Origin: Candidatus Hydrogenedentota bacterium
Lineage (GTDB): Bacteria > Hydrogenedentota > Hydrogenedentia > Hydrogenedentales > SLHB01
NCBI GenBank assembly: GCA_029262095.1
Contig: JAJDAB010000211.1
Location: 1-14,304 of the forward strand
Direction of reading: 5' to 3'
DNA length: 14,304 nt
Shown: piece after piece, positions 7,700-13,821 of the stretch
Position numbering within the stretch: the stretch's first letter is position 1
Layout: every line of letters starts with the position of its first letter
Notes under the pieces: generated by a model
What the model was told of the DNA's origin: nothing
The model's input: the letters and a program-made list of their open reading frames with translations, nothing else
The model's database searches: none
Position numbers and translations under genes: made by a program

Positions 7700-7716
7700 G
7701 CAGCCGATCTTACAAT
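7688..7716 (+). promoter_or_regulatory. Candidate sulfatase promoter with inverted repeat over the -10 box
   Basis: TTGATG (7688-7693) and TACAAT (7711-7716) are 17 bases apart, matching the sigma-70 consensus at 4 and 5 of 6. A perfect inverted repeat, GCCGAT-CTTACA-ATCGGC (7703-7720), covers the -10 box and could be an operator or an RNA hairpin. A start of transcription near 7723 would leave a very short leader before the ribosome binding site GGAGG at 7729-7733. Confidence 0.45.
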
Positions 7717-7739
7717 CGGCACAGACCTGGAGGCGGAAG

Positions 7740-9308
7740 ATGAAGCGTATTCGGCGGCGGGACTTTTTGCGGACGGCGGGCGCGTTGGCGATCGCGGGCG
7801 GCGCAGCACGATCGGTTCGCGCGCCGGCGAACGCGACATCAATGCCGAACATTGTCGTCATACTGGCGGATGATATGGGATTTGGCGACTTAGCGTGCCA
7901 AAATTCCGAGTCAAAAATTCCGACCCCGAATCTTGATCGCTTGGCTGGGCAAGGCATGCGGTTCACCGACGCGCATTCGCCGAGTGCGGTATGCACGCCG
8001 ACGCGGTACAGCATGTTGACCGGTGACTATTGTTGGCGGTCGCAACTCAAATCGTCCGTGCTTTGGCCTTGGGACAAACCGCTGATCGATGCGGACCAGT
8101 TGACGCTCGGGGGGATGCTCCAGGATCAGGGATACGCAACCGCTTGTATTGGCAAGTGGCATTTGGGTTGGGAATGGCCAACGACTGACGGGTCGTATGT
8201 CAACGACTTGATTCCGATGGGTGAGTACAATGCGAAGGTGCGCGATCCATTCGGGGCGAAGGTCGACTTTACTAAGCCCATCAAAGGCGGTCCGACGACG
8301 CGTGGGTTTGACTATTACTTCGGTGACGACGTCCCGAATTTTGCTCCGTACTGCTTTATCGAAAACGATCGAACCGTTGGAATTCCTTCCGAGGAAAAAC
8401 CGGAGGGCATGTTCGGTACAAACGGACCGATGATGGAAGGCTGGCAACTGGAAGAGGTGATGCCGGCGATTACCAAGCGCGCGGTGGAATACATCGAAGC
8501 GCCCGAAGATGCTGCACCATTCGGTAAATCGGCCGAGGCGCCCTTCTTCCTATACGTTCCCTTGACCGCGCCGCACACGCCTATCGCGCCGACCGCAGAA
8601 TTCATTGGCAAGAGTGGGGCGCATCGGTATGGAGACTTCGTTGCGGAAGTCGATTGGACCGTAGGCCAAATCATGGACGCGTTGGATCGAACCGGCCAGG
8701 CCGACAACACCTTAGTAATCTTCACGAGCGACAACGGTTCTCCGGGGCGATCTGGAGAAAACATGGCCGGACCCACGAATTCCGTACGCGATTATGGACA
8801 CAATCCGAGTCACCAATTTCGCGGCATCAAAGCCGATATTTGGGAGGGAGGCCATCGCGTTCCGTTTATCGTTCGTTGGCCGGGCCAAGTTCGAGCGGGT
8901 GAGGTGTCTCATGAGACGATTTGCCATGTCGATCTTATGGCAACCGTTGCAGCGATTACGGACGTTGACCTCCCAGACGACGCGGCGGTCGACAGTTTCG
9001 ATCTCACGCCGGTTTTCACCGGAGACGACCTGAATAGACCGGTACGCGATGCGGTAGTGCATCACTCGATTAACGGGACATTCGCGATTCGGCGGGGCAA
9101 GTGGAAGCTCATATTAGGACGCGGTTCCGGCGGGTGGAGTGATAACGGAGAACAGGACGAGCGGAGTGGTCAACTCTACGACCTCGAAGCGGACCCGGCG
9201 GAACGGCACAACCTCTACGAGTCGAATCCGGAACATGTCGCGGAACTCGAAGTGCTGTTGCGCAAGTATCAGCGCGAAGGGCGTAGTGCGCCCAAGCGCG
9301 AAGGGTGA
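7740..9308 (+). CDS. Sulfatase (arylsulfatase family), Tat-exported
   Basis: A 522-residue type I sulfatase that hydrolyses sulfate esters, probably outside the cytoplasmic membrane. The N-terminus MKRIRRRDFLRTAGALAIAGG is a twin-arginine signal (RRRDFLR) with the cleavage region near 30. Metal-binding Asp44-Asp45 (ILADDMGFGD) precede the signature CTPTR with Cys85, the residue converted to formylglycine; this is a Cys-type site needing a formylglycine-generating enzyme or anSME, neither of which is in the window. Lys139 and His141 (GKWHLG), His279 (TAPHTP), Asp331-Asn332 (TSDNGS) and RGIKADIWEGG (361-371) complete the active site. The C-terminal LYDLEADPAERHNL is typical. Start ATG 7740 has GGAGG 6 bases upstream. 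Substrate is unknown; such enzymes often act on sulfated algal or host polysaccharides. No carbohydrate transporter or SusC/D-like genes are adjacent. Confidence 0.97.
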   Translation: MKRIRRRDFLRTAGALAIAGGAARSVRAPANATSMPNIVVILADDMGFGDLACQNSESKIPTPNLDRLAGQGMRFTDAHSPSAVCTPTRYSMLTGDYCWRSQLKSSVLWPWDKPLIDADQLTLGGMLQDQGYATACIGKWHLGWEWPTTDGSYVNDLIPMGEYNAKVRDPFGAKVDFTKPIKGGPTTRGFDYYFGDDVPNFAPYCFIENDRTVGIPSEEKPEGMFGTNGPMMEGWQLEEVMPAITKRAVEYIEAPEDAAPFGKSAEAPFFLYVPLTAPHTPIAPTAEFIGKSGAHRYGDFVAEVDWTVGQIMDALDRTGQADNTLVIFTSDNGSPGRSGENMAGPTNSVRDYGHNPSHQFRGIKADIWEGGHRVPFIVRWPGQVRAGEVSHETICHVDLMATVAAITDVDLPDDAAVDSFDLTPVFTGDDLNRPVRDAVVHHSINGTFAIRRGKWKLILGRGSGGWSDNGEQDERSGQLYDLEADPAERHNLYESNPEHVAELEVLLRKYQREGRSAPKREG

Positions 9309-9360
9309 TAATTGCAACGCGAGATTCGCTGGTACACAGTCGGAATCGTTCGATGTCGAT

Positions 9361-9394
9361 TCCCTTTCCAAGGGGAGAGGGTTAGGGTGAGGGG
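9361..9394. repeat. Dispersed repeat of the 'CCCTCACCCTAACCCTCTCCC' kind
   Basis: The sequence begins with CCCTT-TCC-AAGGG (a 5-base hairpin, 9362-9374) and continues GAGAGGGTTAGGGTGAGGGG. From memory, this element occurs in many copies between genes in diverse environmental and proteobacterial genomes, often between convergent genes, which is exactly where it sits here (sulfatase and glycosylase ends). Only one copy is in the window. Confidence 0.5.
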
Positions 9395-9435
9395 GGTTTG
9401 AGTTGCGAGATGATCGCGTGTACTCAGGATAATTC

Positions 9436-9452
9436 GAAAAAGCGAATGCGCT
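9436..9452 (-). terminator. Candidate intrinsic terminator of the glycosylase-superfamily gene
   Basis: Directly after the stop codon, the minus strand reads AGCG-CATT-CGCT (9452-9441) followed by TTTTC. The four-base stem can extend slightly into the flanks. Short stem, but correctly placed and followed by T residues. Confidence 0.4.
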
Positions 9453-10055
9453 CTAATTGTCCAACAGTTTCGAGACACGTCGGCGCATGTACGGCACCAC
9501 CTCGTCATCGAACCAGGGGTTCCGTTGTAGCCAGTGTGTGTTTCGCGGAGACGGGTGCGGTGTAGGGAGATAGCGCGGCGTGTAGTCACGCCAATTGCGC
9601 ACGGTTTCCGTTAACGTGTCGCGCCGGTTTCTATCGAGGTACTGGCGCTGCGCATATTGGCCGGACAAGATTGTTAAGCTTATATTGGGCAAGTGTTCGA
9701 GCAACTGCGCGATCCAATGTTCCGCACATTCCTTGCGCGGCGGCAAATCGCCGCCTTTGGGGTTGCGACCGGGATAACAAAATCCCATCGGGATAATTGC
9801 GATTCGCGACTCGTCGTAAAACGTATCCCGGTCGACGCCCATCCACGCCCGCAACCGGTCGCCACTCGGGTCGTTCCACGGAATGCCCGTCTCGTGGACT
9901 CGCGTACCCGGTGCTTGGCCAACGATTAGGATGCGTGCAGAGGCCTGTGCTCGGACGATCGGGCGGGGCCCTAATGGCAACTCCGCCTCACAAATGCGGC
10001 ATGCACGAACCTCGCGAAGTAGCGATTCGAGCGGCGTTTTAGAATTAGTTGTCAC
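9453..10055 (-). CDS. Uracil-DNA glycosylase-superfamily protein, probable iron-sulfur type
   Basis: A 200-residue protein with the UDG fold signatures: first motif GQAPGTRVHE (46-55) followed by TGIPWNDPSGDRLRAW, and a second motif HPSPRN (167-172). Four cysteines, Cys19 and Cys22 (CRIC), Cys93 (GFCYPG) and Cys110 (KECAEHW), fall in the arrangement CX2C...CX16C of the [4Fe-4S] cluster in family 4 glycosylases. The family excises uracil or related damaged bases from DNA. The residue before the second motif and the lengthened region after the first differ from classical family 4, so it may belong to one of the less-studied UDG-like families and substrate is uncertain. Start is GTG 10055 with AAGG 6 bases upstream. 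It begins 19 bases after the lipoprotein stop, in the same direction, and is probably co-transcribed. Confidence 0.85.
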   Translation of the reverse strand: MTTNSKTPLESLLREVRACRICEAELPLGPRPIVRAQASARILIVGQAPGTRVHETGIPWNDPSGDRLRAWMGVDRDTFYDESRIAIIPMGFCYPGRNPKGGDLPPRKECAEHWIAQLLEHLPNISLTILSGQYAQRQYLDRNRRDTLTETVRNWRDYTPRYLPTPHPSPRNTHWLQRNPWFDDEVVPYMRRRVSKLLDN

Positions 10056-10074
10056 TCAACGCCTTAGCGTTCTC

Positions 10075-11049
10075 TTATTTAAAATTGGACGTGAAATCTT
10101 CCGCAATGGTGATGTCTATGTCAGCATTCATCGGCCCGATCGCCAGTTTCCCGGTCAAGGTGTTGGTTCCGTCGTAGACCTGAGCCCAGCCCGATGCCGA
10201 GTCAATCGTGTACGTGCCGGTTCCCGTTCCGCTGAGCGTCAAGGTTGGTTCGCCCAATTGTGCAACCATCGGATTCTGCTTGATCATTTCGACCATATTC
10301 GTGCCACTCGGGTCGAGCTCAAAAGTACTGGCCATCCCTATGATTACCGCAGTATCCGTTCGTTCGGACACCGTGTACGTGTAGGTAACGTCCGTGGGCA
10401 TCATACCGAAATCTGCCTTGCCCGAACGGGTCCACGTTGTGCCCGGAGAGAGTTTTTCGAGTGACCGCGGCACAATAAACGTTTCCGCCAAGTTCTTCAT
10501 CGCGTCTTCACCAAATTGCTGAAGGGTTGATTCCTCCGCCAGCTTCTTGATGACATCACCCATCTCCTCGGGATATTCGAGTGTACTCATTTCGGCGAGT
10601 ACGCTTTCTGCGACAGCATCTGCACCGCTGATACTAATTACATTGCCGCCCACATCAACGTTTGCGGATATCGATTTACCCATTAAACCTTTTGCTACCG
10701 CCTTGTTGGCCGCGTTGACGTCAACGCCTCCGAGCGCGGGATTCTGCGCGCCGGACATGGACATGTCGAAATAGTCGAACGTGGTGTCGACGCTACGCAT
10801 GCCCGCGTCATCGGCTTCACTGGGTGTTGCCAGAAGGTTCATCTTAGTGGTTTGCGACGTCGTATCATCCATCCCCATAGCCGCGACTTTCACGTTGGTG
10901 TCGACGACTTGAGTCCAAAAGATCTCGCGTGCTTGGTCCGCGGGCGGCGCGAACGGCGTTTTCCCTTCATCGGGTTTGCTGCATGCTGAGACCGTGAGTG
11001 CGATTGCGCCGGTAAGCGCCGTAGTCAAAACGGGATGTAACCGAGCCAT
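10075..11049 (-). CDS. Lipoprotein of unknown function
   Basis: From ATG 11049 the product is 324 residues: MARLHPVLTTALTGAIALTV then SAC, a lipobox (VSAC, Cys23), so it is expected to be lipid-anchored after export. The mature part is acidic and threonine/serine-rich, with repeated beta-strand patterns in the C-terminal half (PTDVTYTYTVSERTDTAVIIG, PTLTLSGTGTGTYTID). The overall style recalls the DUF6263-like exported proteins, but I am not sure of the family. The start at 11049 is chosen because AAGGA lies 7 bases upstream and it leaves a normal signal peptide. The frame remains open upstream, and ATG 11145 has an even better site (AAGGAG, 7 bases), which would add 32 residues before the signal sequence. 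The gene follows crcB in the same direction. Confidence 0.82.
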   Translation of the reverse strand: MARLHPVLTTALTGAIALTVSACSKPDEGKTPFAPPADQAREIFWTQVVDTNVKVAAMGMDDTTSQTTKMNLLATPSEADDAGMRSVDTTFDYFDMSMSGAQNPALGGVDVNAANKAVAKGLMGKSISANVDVGGNVISISGADAVAESVLAEMSTLEYPEEMGDVIKKLAEESTLQQFGEDAMKNLAETFIVPRSLEKLSPGTTWTRSGKADFGMMPTDVTYTYTVSERTDTAVIIGMASTFELDPSGTNMVEMIKQNPMVAQLGEPTLTLSGTGTGTYTIDSASGWAQVYDGTNTLTGKLAIGPMNADIDITIAEDFTSNFK

Positions 11050-11142
11050 GATACGTTCCTTCATGTTTGCGATTGATGCGGGGCGGCTGCCCGAATTGGA
11101 TGATGGTACGACGCGTTCATGATGAAAACAAGGCGTGACACG

Positions 11143-11185
11143 CATAGGGATACTCCTTCGACAATAGTGGTAAAGGAGTCTATCC
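11143..11185 (-). promoter_or_regulatory. Hairpin enclosing a ribosome binding site in the lipoprotein leader
   Basis: On the minus strand the arm GGATAGACTCCTT (11185-11173) can pair with AAGGAGTATCC (11158-11148), an 11-pair stem with a bulged base and a 14-base loop. The second arm contains the Shine-Dalgarno AAGGAG for ATG 11145, which is in frame with the lipoprotein. A possible -35/-10 pair (TTGATG, 17 bases, TAGACT) overlaps the first arm, so the inverted repeat may instead be an operator. Confidence 0.4.
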
Positions 11186-11218
11186 GTACTAGAATAAGGC
11201 ATCAATTACAGATGCTGG

Positions 11219-11590
11219 TTATGCTGTGATCAGATGCCCCAGCCATACGGCCGCGATGCCCACAACAATGTGGATCAAGATGTAAGTTGCGACTGCCGCG
11301 AATCCTCCCGTTCGTATAAGCGCCAGGGAATCGTAGGCAAAGGTTGAATAGGTCGTGAAGCCCCCGAGGACCCCAACCATCAAGATCAGTCGCGCCTCCG
11401 GCGGGAGTATCTGCCGTGAATCAGCGAGCCCGGCTAGTAATCCGATGAGAAAGCACCCGGCAATATTGACCGCCAGCGTGCCATAGGGCAGCCACGCCTC
11501 ACTGAACAGACGTTGAATACCAGTGCTAATCAGATAACGAAGAGCAGACCCGACGAAGCCGCCGACGCCCACCAAAAGGACTTGTTGCAT
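11219..11590 (-). CDS. crcB: Fluoride ion channel CrcB/Fluc
   Basis: A 123-residue inner-membrane protein that exports fluoride as a dual-topology dimer. Four hydrophobic segments are visible, with family motifs GGFVGSALRY (10-19), GTLAVNIAGCFLIG (37-50, Asn42) and GVLGGFTTYSTF (73-84). The usual TTFSTF is TTYSTF here, so one Phe-box position carries Tyr81, while Phe84 is kept. Start ATG 11590 has only a weak GGA upstream. No fluoride riboswitch could be recognised in the leader. It is a single copy, consistent with a homodimer, and lies upstream of the lipoprotein gene in the same direction. Confidence 0.95.
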   Translation of the reverse strand: MQQVLLVGVGGFVGSALRYLISTGIQRLFSEAWLPYGTLAVNIAGCFLIGLLAGLADSRQILPPEARLILMVGVLGGFTTYSTFAYDSLALIRTGGFAAVATYILIHIVVGIAAVWLGHLITA

Positions 11591-11676
11591 GCGAGATTCC
11601 GTGAGATTTGGGCCAAGGATTTTGGCTAGTGTATCACCAACTGGACCACAATATCATGGGGCGGGGTCAAGGTTTG

Positions 11677-11705
11677 TACACAATTTACCGATAATGTGCC
11701 ATAAT
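11677..11705 (+). promoter_or_regulatory. Weak candidate promoter of the first small gene
   Basis: TACACA (11677-11682) and CATAAT (11700-11705) are 17 bases apart, matching sigma-70 at 4 and 5 of 6. The region is AT-rich against its surroundings. It would leave a leader of roughly 90 bases before ATG 11799. Confidence 0.3.
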
Positions 11706-11798
11706 ATGGGGGTCCGCCGGTACTGTATGCGTATCGCGACGATGGCGCCATTGGGGGCGCATTTGGGTCCGAAAGAATTATCGCGAAGGAGTAGTGCA

Positions 11799-11942
11799 AT
11801 GGAAGAAATGTTCACACCCATGTACGGAAATGTTTTTACCGTATTTGATTACATCGCCTTACTGATCGGCGGCGCAGGCAATCTGTTCCAAGGTTTGCTC
11901 GGCGGTTTGGGCAGCCTCCTAGGCGGAATCTTGCCGTTCTAG
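11799..11942 (+). CDS. Small hydrophobic glycine-rich protein, 47 residues
   Basis: Not a known family to me. ATG 11799 has an ideal ribosome binding site, AAGGAG at 11786-11791, 7 bases upstream. The frame is open further upstream (to 11589), but that part overlaps the crcB start and has no binding site. The product starts MEEMFTPMYGNVFTVFDY and continues into a hydrophobic stretch (about 18-47) rich in glycine (Gly24, 25, 27, 32, 35, 36, 38, 42, 43), with GxxxG-like spacing, ending SLLGGILPF. The only charges are Glu2, Glu3 and Asp17, with no Lys or Arg. It could span or insert into a membrane. It shares its C-terminal pattern with the second small gene 147 bases downstream. Confidence 0.7.
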   Translation: MEEMFTPMYGNVFTVFDYIALLIGGAGNLFQGLLGGLGSLLGGILPF

Positions 11943-11988
11943 TCTCGTTGCAATTCTTGCAATGGTTCGGATGCTTAATTTCTAGTCT

Positions 11989-12025
11989 CTGCCTCGATCC
12001 CGTATGATCGGGGCAGAATTATTTT
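11989..12025 (+). terminator. Terminator-like hairpin between the two small genes
   Basis: CTGCCTCGATC (11989-11999) pairs with GATCGGGGCAG (12006-12016): 11 pairs with one T-G wobble around the loop CCGTAT, followed by AATTATTTT. It fits an intrinsic terminator, with an imperfect T tract that would allow some read-through into the second small gene. Confidence 0.6.
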
Positions 12026-12088
12026 GCACAATAGAGTCGGTTCCGTTTGATTCCGACCGCTCGAAGGCACAAACAGAAGGGGTTTGAT

Positions 12089-12217
12089 ATGTTTAATATT
12101 GCGTCAATCTTCAGTATTCTTCAGGTTCTGGGTTCGGTACTCCAAGTCTTGTTTTCCGTCGGGACCAGCCTATTTGGGTTCTTCGGGGGACTGTTAGGTC
12201 CAATCCTGCCTGTATAA
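12089..12217 (+). CDS. Small hydrophobic uncharged protein, 42 residues
   Basis: ATG 12089 is preceded by AGAAGGGG, with AAGG ending 8 bases upstream. The 42-residue product starts MFNIASIFSILQVLGSVLQV, continues through FGFFGGLLG and ends ILPV. It contains no charged residue at all and is hydrophobic along its length. The ending GGLLGPILPV parallels SLLGGILPF of the first small protein; aligned from the C-terminus, Pro, Leu, Ile and several Gly/Leu positions coincide, suggesting divergent copies of one family. No convincing promoter lies between the intervening terminator and this start, so it may depend on read-through. Function unknown; membrane peptide, toxin-like or bacteriocin-like roles are all possible. 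Confidence 0.65.
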   Translation: MFNIASIFSILQVLGSVLQVLFSVGTSLFGFFGGLLGPILPV

Positions 12218-12237
12218 GCACGTATTTTCTTTTGGCA

Positions 12238-12265
12238 CGCATCAGGCGAATATTGGCCTGGTGTG
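12238..12265 (+). terminator. Hairpin after the second small gene
   Basis: CATCAGGC (12240-12247) pairs with GCCTGGTG (12256-12263) around an 8-base loop, and the stem can extend two more pairs. No T tract follows, so it may be a weak terminator or an RNA 3'-end structure for the small transcript. Confidence 0.35.
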
Positions 12266-12284
12266 GAACTCATAAAGAATGGCC

Positions 12285-12313
12285 TTGCCTAACGATCGTT
12301 AGGTCTCTATAAT
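12285..12313 (+). promoter_or_regulatory. Promoter of the pnt operon with a perfect 16-base palindrome
   Basis: TTGCCT (12285-12290), 17 bases, then TATAAT (12308-12313): a full-consensus -10 with a 4 of 6 -35. The palindrome CCTAACGATCGTTAGG (12288-12303) is perfect and spans the end of the -35 box and most of the spacer, a classic repressor position. A second inverted repeat, CGCGTTC-TTGACTT-GAACGCG (12316-12336), lies at the expected transcription start and could be another binding site or a leader hairpin. Confidence 0.65.
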
Positions 12314-12362
12314 CTCGCGTTCTTGACTTGAACGCGAATTCTCATCCTTTGCCAATTTGACC

Positions 12363-13508
12363 ATGCAACTATTCATTCCAAAAGAACTTGATGCTGCCGA
12401 ACGCCGTGTACCGATAATCCCGGCGGACGTTTCCCGTCTGACGAAAAAGGGGGTGTCGGTTTCGGTGGAATCTGGGATCGGTTCGACGATCCATCAGCCG
12501 GATAGTGCTTATGCGGACGCTGGTGCGGAAGTCCTTACTGATCGCGGAGCGGGTCTTGCGTCGGCCTCTGTTGTTGCGCGAATTCGGAAACCGGAAGCGG
12601 AAGAGCTGGACCAGTTGCGCGAAGGGTGTGTCCACATCAGCTTTTTGGATCCGTTCAACGAGCGCGGCCTCGTGGAAAAGATGCTTGGTCGGCGTATCAC
12701 CGGCATCAGCATGGAAATGATTCCCAGGACGACGCTCGCACAAAAGATGGACGCGCTCAGTTCGCAAGCGAGCTTGGCGGGATACGTCGCGGTAAATCTT
12801 GGTGCGGAACACTTGCACCAAGCGCTCCCGATGATGATGACGCCAGCGGGAACGCTGAAGCCTTCCCGCGTATTTGTCATCGGTGCGGGTGTGGCCGGTC
12901 TTCAAGCAATTGCCACCGCGAAACGCCTGGGCGCTCGCGTCGACGCGTTCGACACGCGGCCGGTCGTGGAAGAACAAGTGCAGTCATTGGGCGCGAAGTT
13001 TGTAAAAGTCGATCTCGGCGACACCGGTCAGACGAAAGATGGTTACGCGAAAGAATTGACCGAAGAACAACAAAAAATGCAACGCGACGCCATGGCCAAG
13101 GTGTGCGCGGATTCGGATATCGTGATTACGACGGCGAAGCTGTTCGGGCGTAAGTCACCGATCATCGTGACAAAAGAAATGGTGGCGGCGATGAAGCCGG
13201 GCAGCGTTATTGTCGATCTTGCCGTTGAAACCGGTGGTAATGTCGAAGGCGTCGTGTTGGACCAAGAAGTCGACGTCGATGGCGTGTTGATACTGGGGCA
13301 TAGCAATTTGGAAGGCCGGGTTCCGGTGCATGCCAGCCAGATGTACTCGGCCAATATCACGAATCTACTCCTGCAATTCTGGGATGAAGAAACGAAATCG
13401 CTCGACCTCGACCCGAAGGATGAAATTATCCAAGGTTGTGTAATCACGCGCGACGGCGAACTCAAAAACGAAATGATCCGAAACGTATACGGCGACACAG
13501 GGTCGTAG
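12363..13508 (+). CDS. pntAA: Proton-translocating NAD(P) transhydrogenase, subunit alpha part 1 (NAD-binding)
   Basis: The soluble NAD(H)-binding component (domain I) of the membrane transhydrogenase, which uses the proton gradient to reduce NADP+ with NADH. With the start at ATG 12363 it is 381 residues, the length of Rhodospirillum-type PntAA. It shows the conserved RTTLAQKMDALSSQA with Arg122, Gln127 and Asp130 (the R-Q-D triad), the nucleotide-binding GAGVAG (174-179) with Asp197 in FDTRP, and MKPGSVIVDLAVETGGN. An in-frame TTG two codons earlier is possible; neither start has a clear ribosome binding site. It is followed after 13 bases by pntAB. Confidence 0.96.
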   Translation: MQLFIPKELDAAERRVPIIPADVSRLTKKGVSVSVESGIGSTIHQPDSAYADAGAEVLTDRGAGLASASVVARIRKPEAEELDQLREGCVHISFLDPFNERGLVEKMLGRRITGISMEMIPRTTLAQKMDALSSQASLAGYVAVNLGAEHLHQALPMMMTPAGTLKPSRVFVIGAGVAGLQAIATAKRLGARVDAFDTRPVVEEQVQSLGAKFVKVDLGDTGQTKDGYAKELTEEQQKMQRDAMAKVCADSDIVITTAKLFGRKSPIIVTKEMVAAMKPGSVIVDLAVETGGNVEGVVLDQEVDVDGVLILGHSNLEGRVPVHASQMYSANITNLLLQFWDEETKSLDLDPKDEIIQGCVITRDGELKNEMIRNVYGDTGS

Positions 13509-13521
13509 GCGGGGAATCGGT

Positions 13522-13821
13522 ATGTCTTCTCTCATATTGTTGTTGTTCACATTCATACTCGCGATCTTTTTGGGCCTTGAGCTGATCTCGAAAGTGCCAG
13601 CCACGTTGCACACGCCGTTGATGTCGGGTGCGAACGCCGTATCGGGTATTACGATCGTCGGTGCGTTGTTGGCGGCAGGCGCCACGGCCGATTCGCAGAT
13701 GGGCGTCATCCTCGGTACTGCGGCGGTGGTATTTGCGACGATCAATGTGGCGGGCGGTTACTTGGTCACGGATCGCATGCTCGCCATGTTTAAGAGCAAA
13801 GACGAAAGCACGAAATCGTGA
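13522..13821 (+). CDS. pntAB: NAD(P) transhydrogenase, subunit alpha part 2 (membrane)
   Basis: A 99-residue membrane subunit contributing helices to the proton channel domain. It has three hydrophobic segments (about 3-22, 43-56 and 60-82) and the family motif VPATLHTPLMSGANAVSGI (25-43). In Escherichia coli this part is fused to the NAD-binding domain as PntA; here it is a separate gene, as in Rhodospirillum rubrum. A GGGG-containing stretch precedes ATG 13522. Its stop overlaps the pntB start. Confidence 0.95.
   Translation: MSSLILLLFTFILAIFLGLELISKVPATLHTPLMSGANAVSGITIVGALLAAGATADSQMGVILGTAAVVFATINVAGGYLVTDRMLAMFKSKDESTKS

Noticed and set aside
7643..8014. N-terminal extension of the metallo-hydrolase to 328 residues
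   Set aside because: It overlaps the sulfatase and the divergent promoter region; GTG 7642 has a well-spaced GGAG and gives the usual family length.
11591..11660. Fluoride riboswitch upstream of crcB
   Set aside because: The leader shows none of the conserved pseudoknot sequence I would expect of the crcB motif.
11589..11798. Longer form (117 residues) of the first small protein
   Set aside because: The upstream part overlaps the crcB start, has no binding site and reads as random sequence; ATG 11799 has an ideal AAGGAG.
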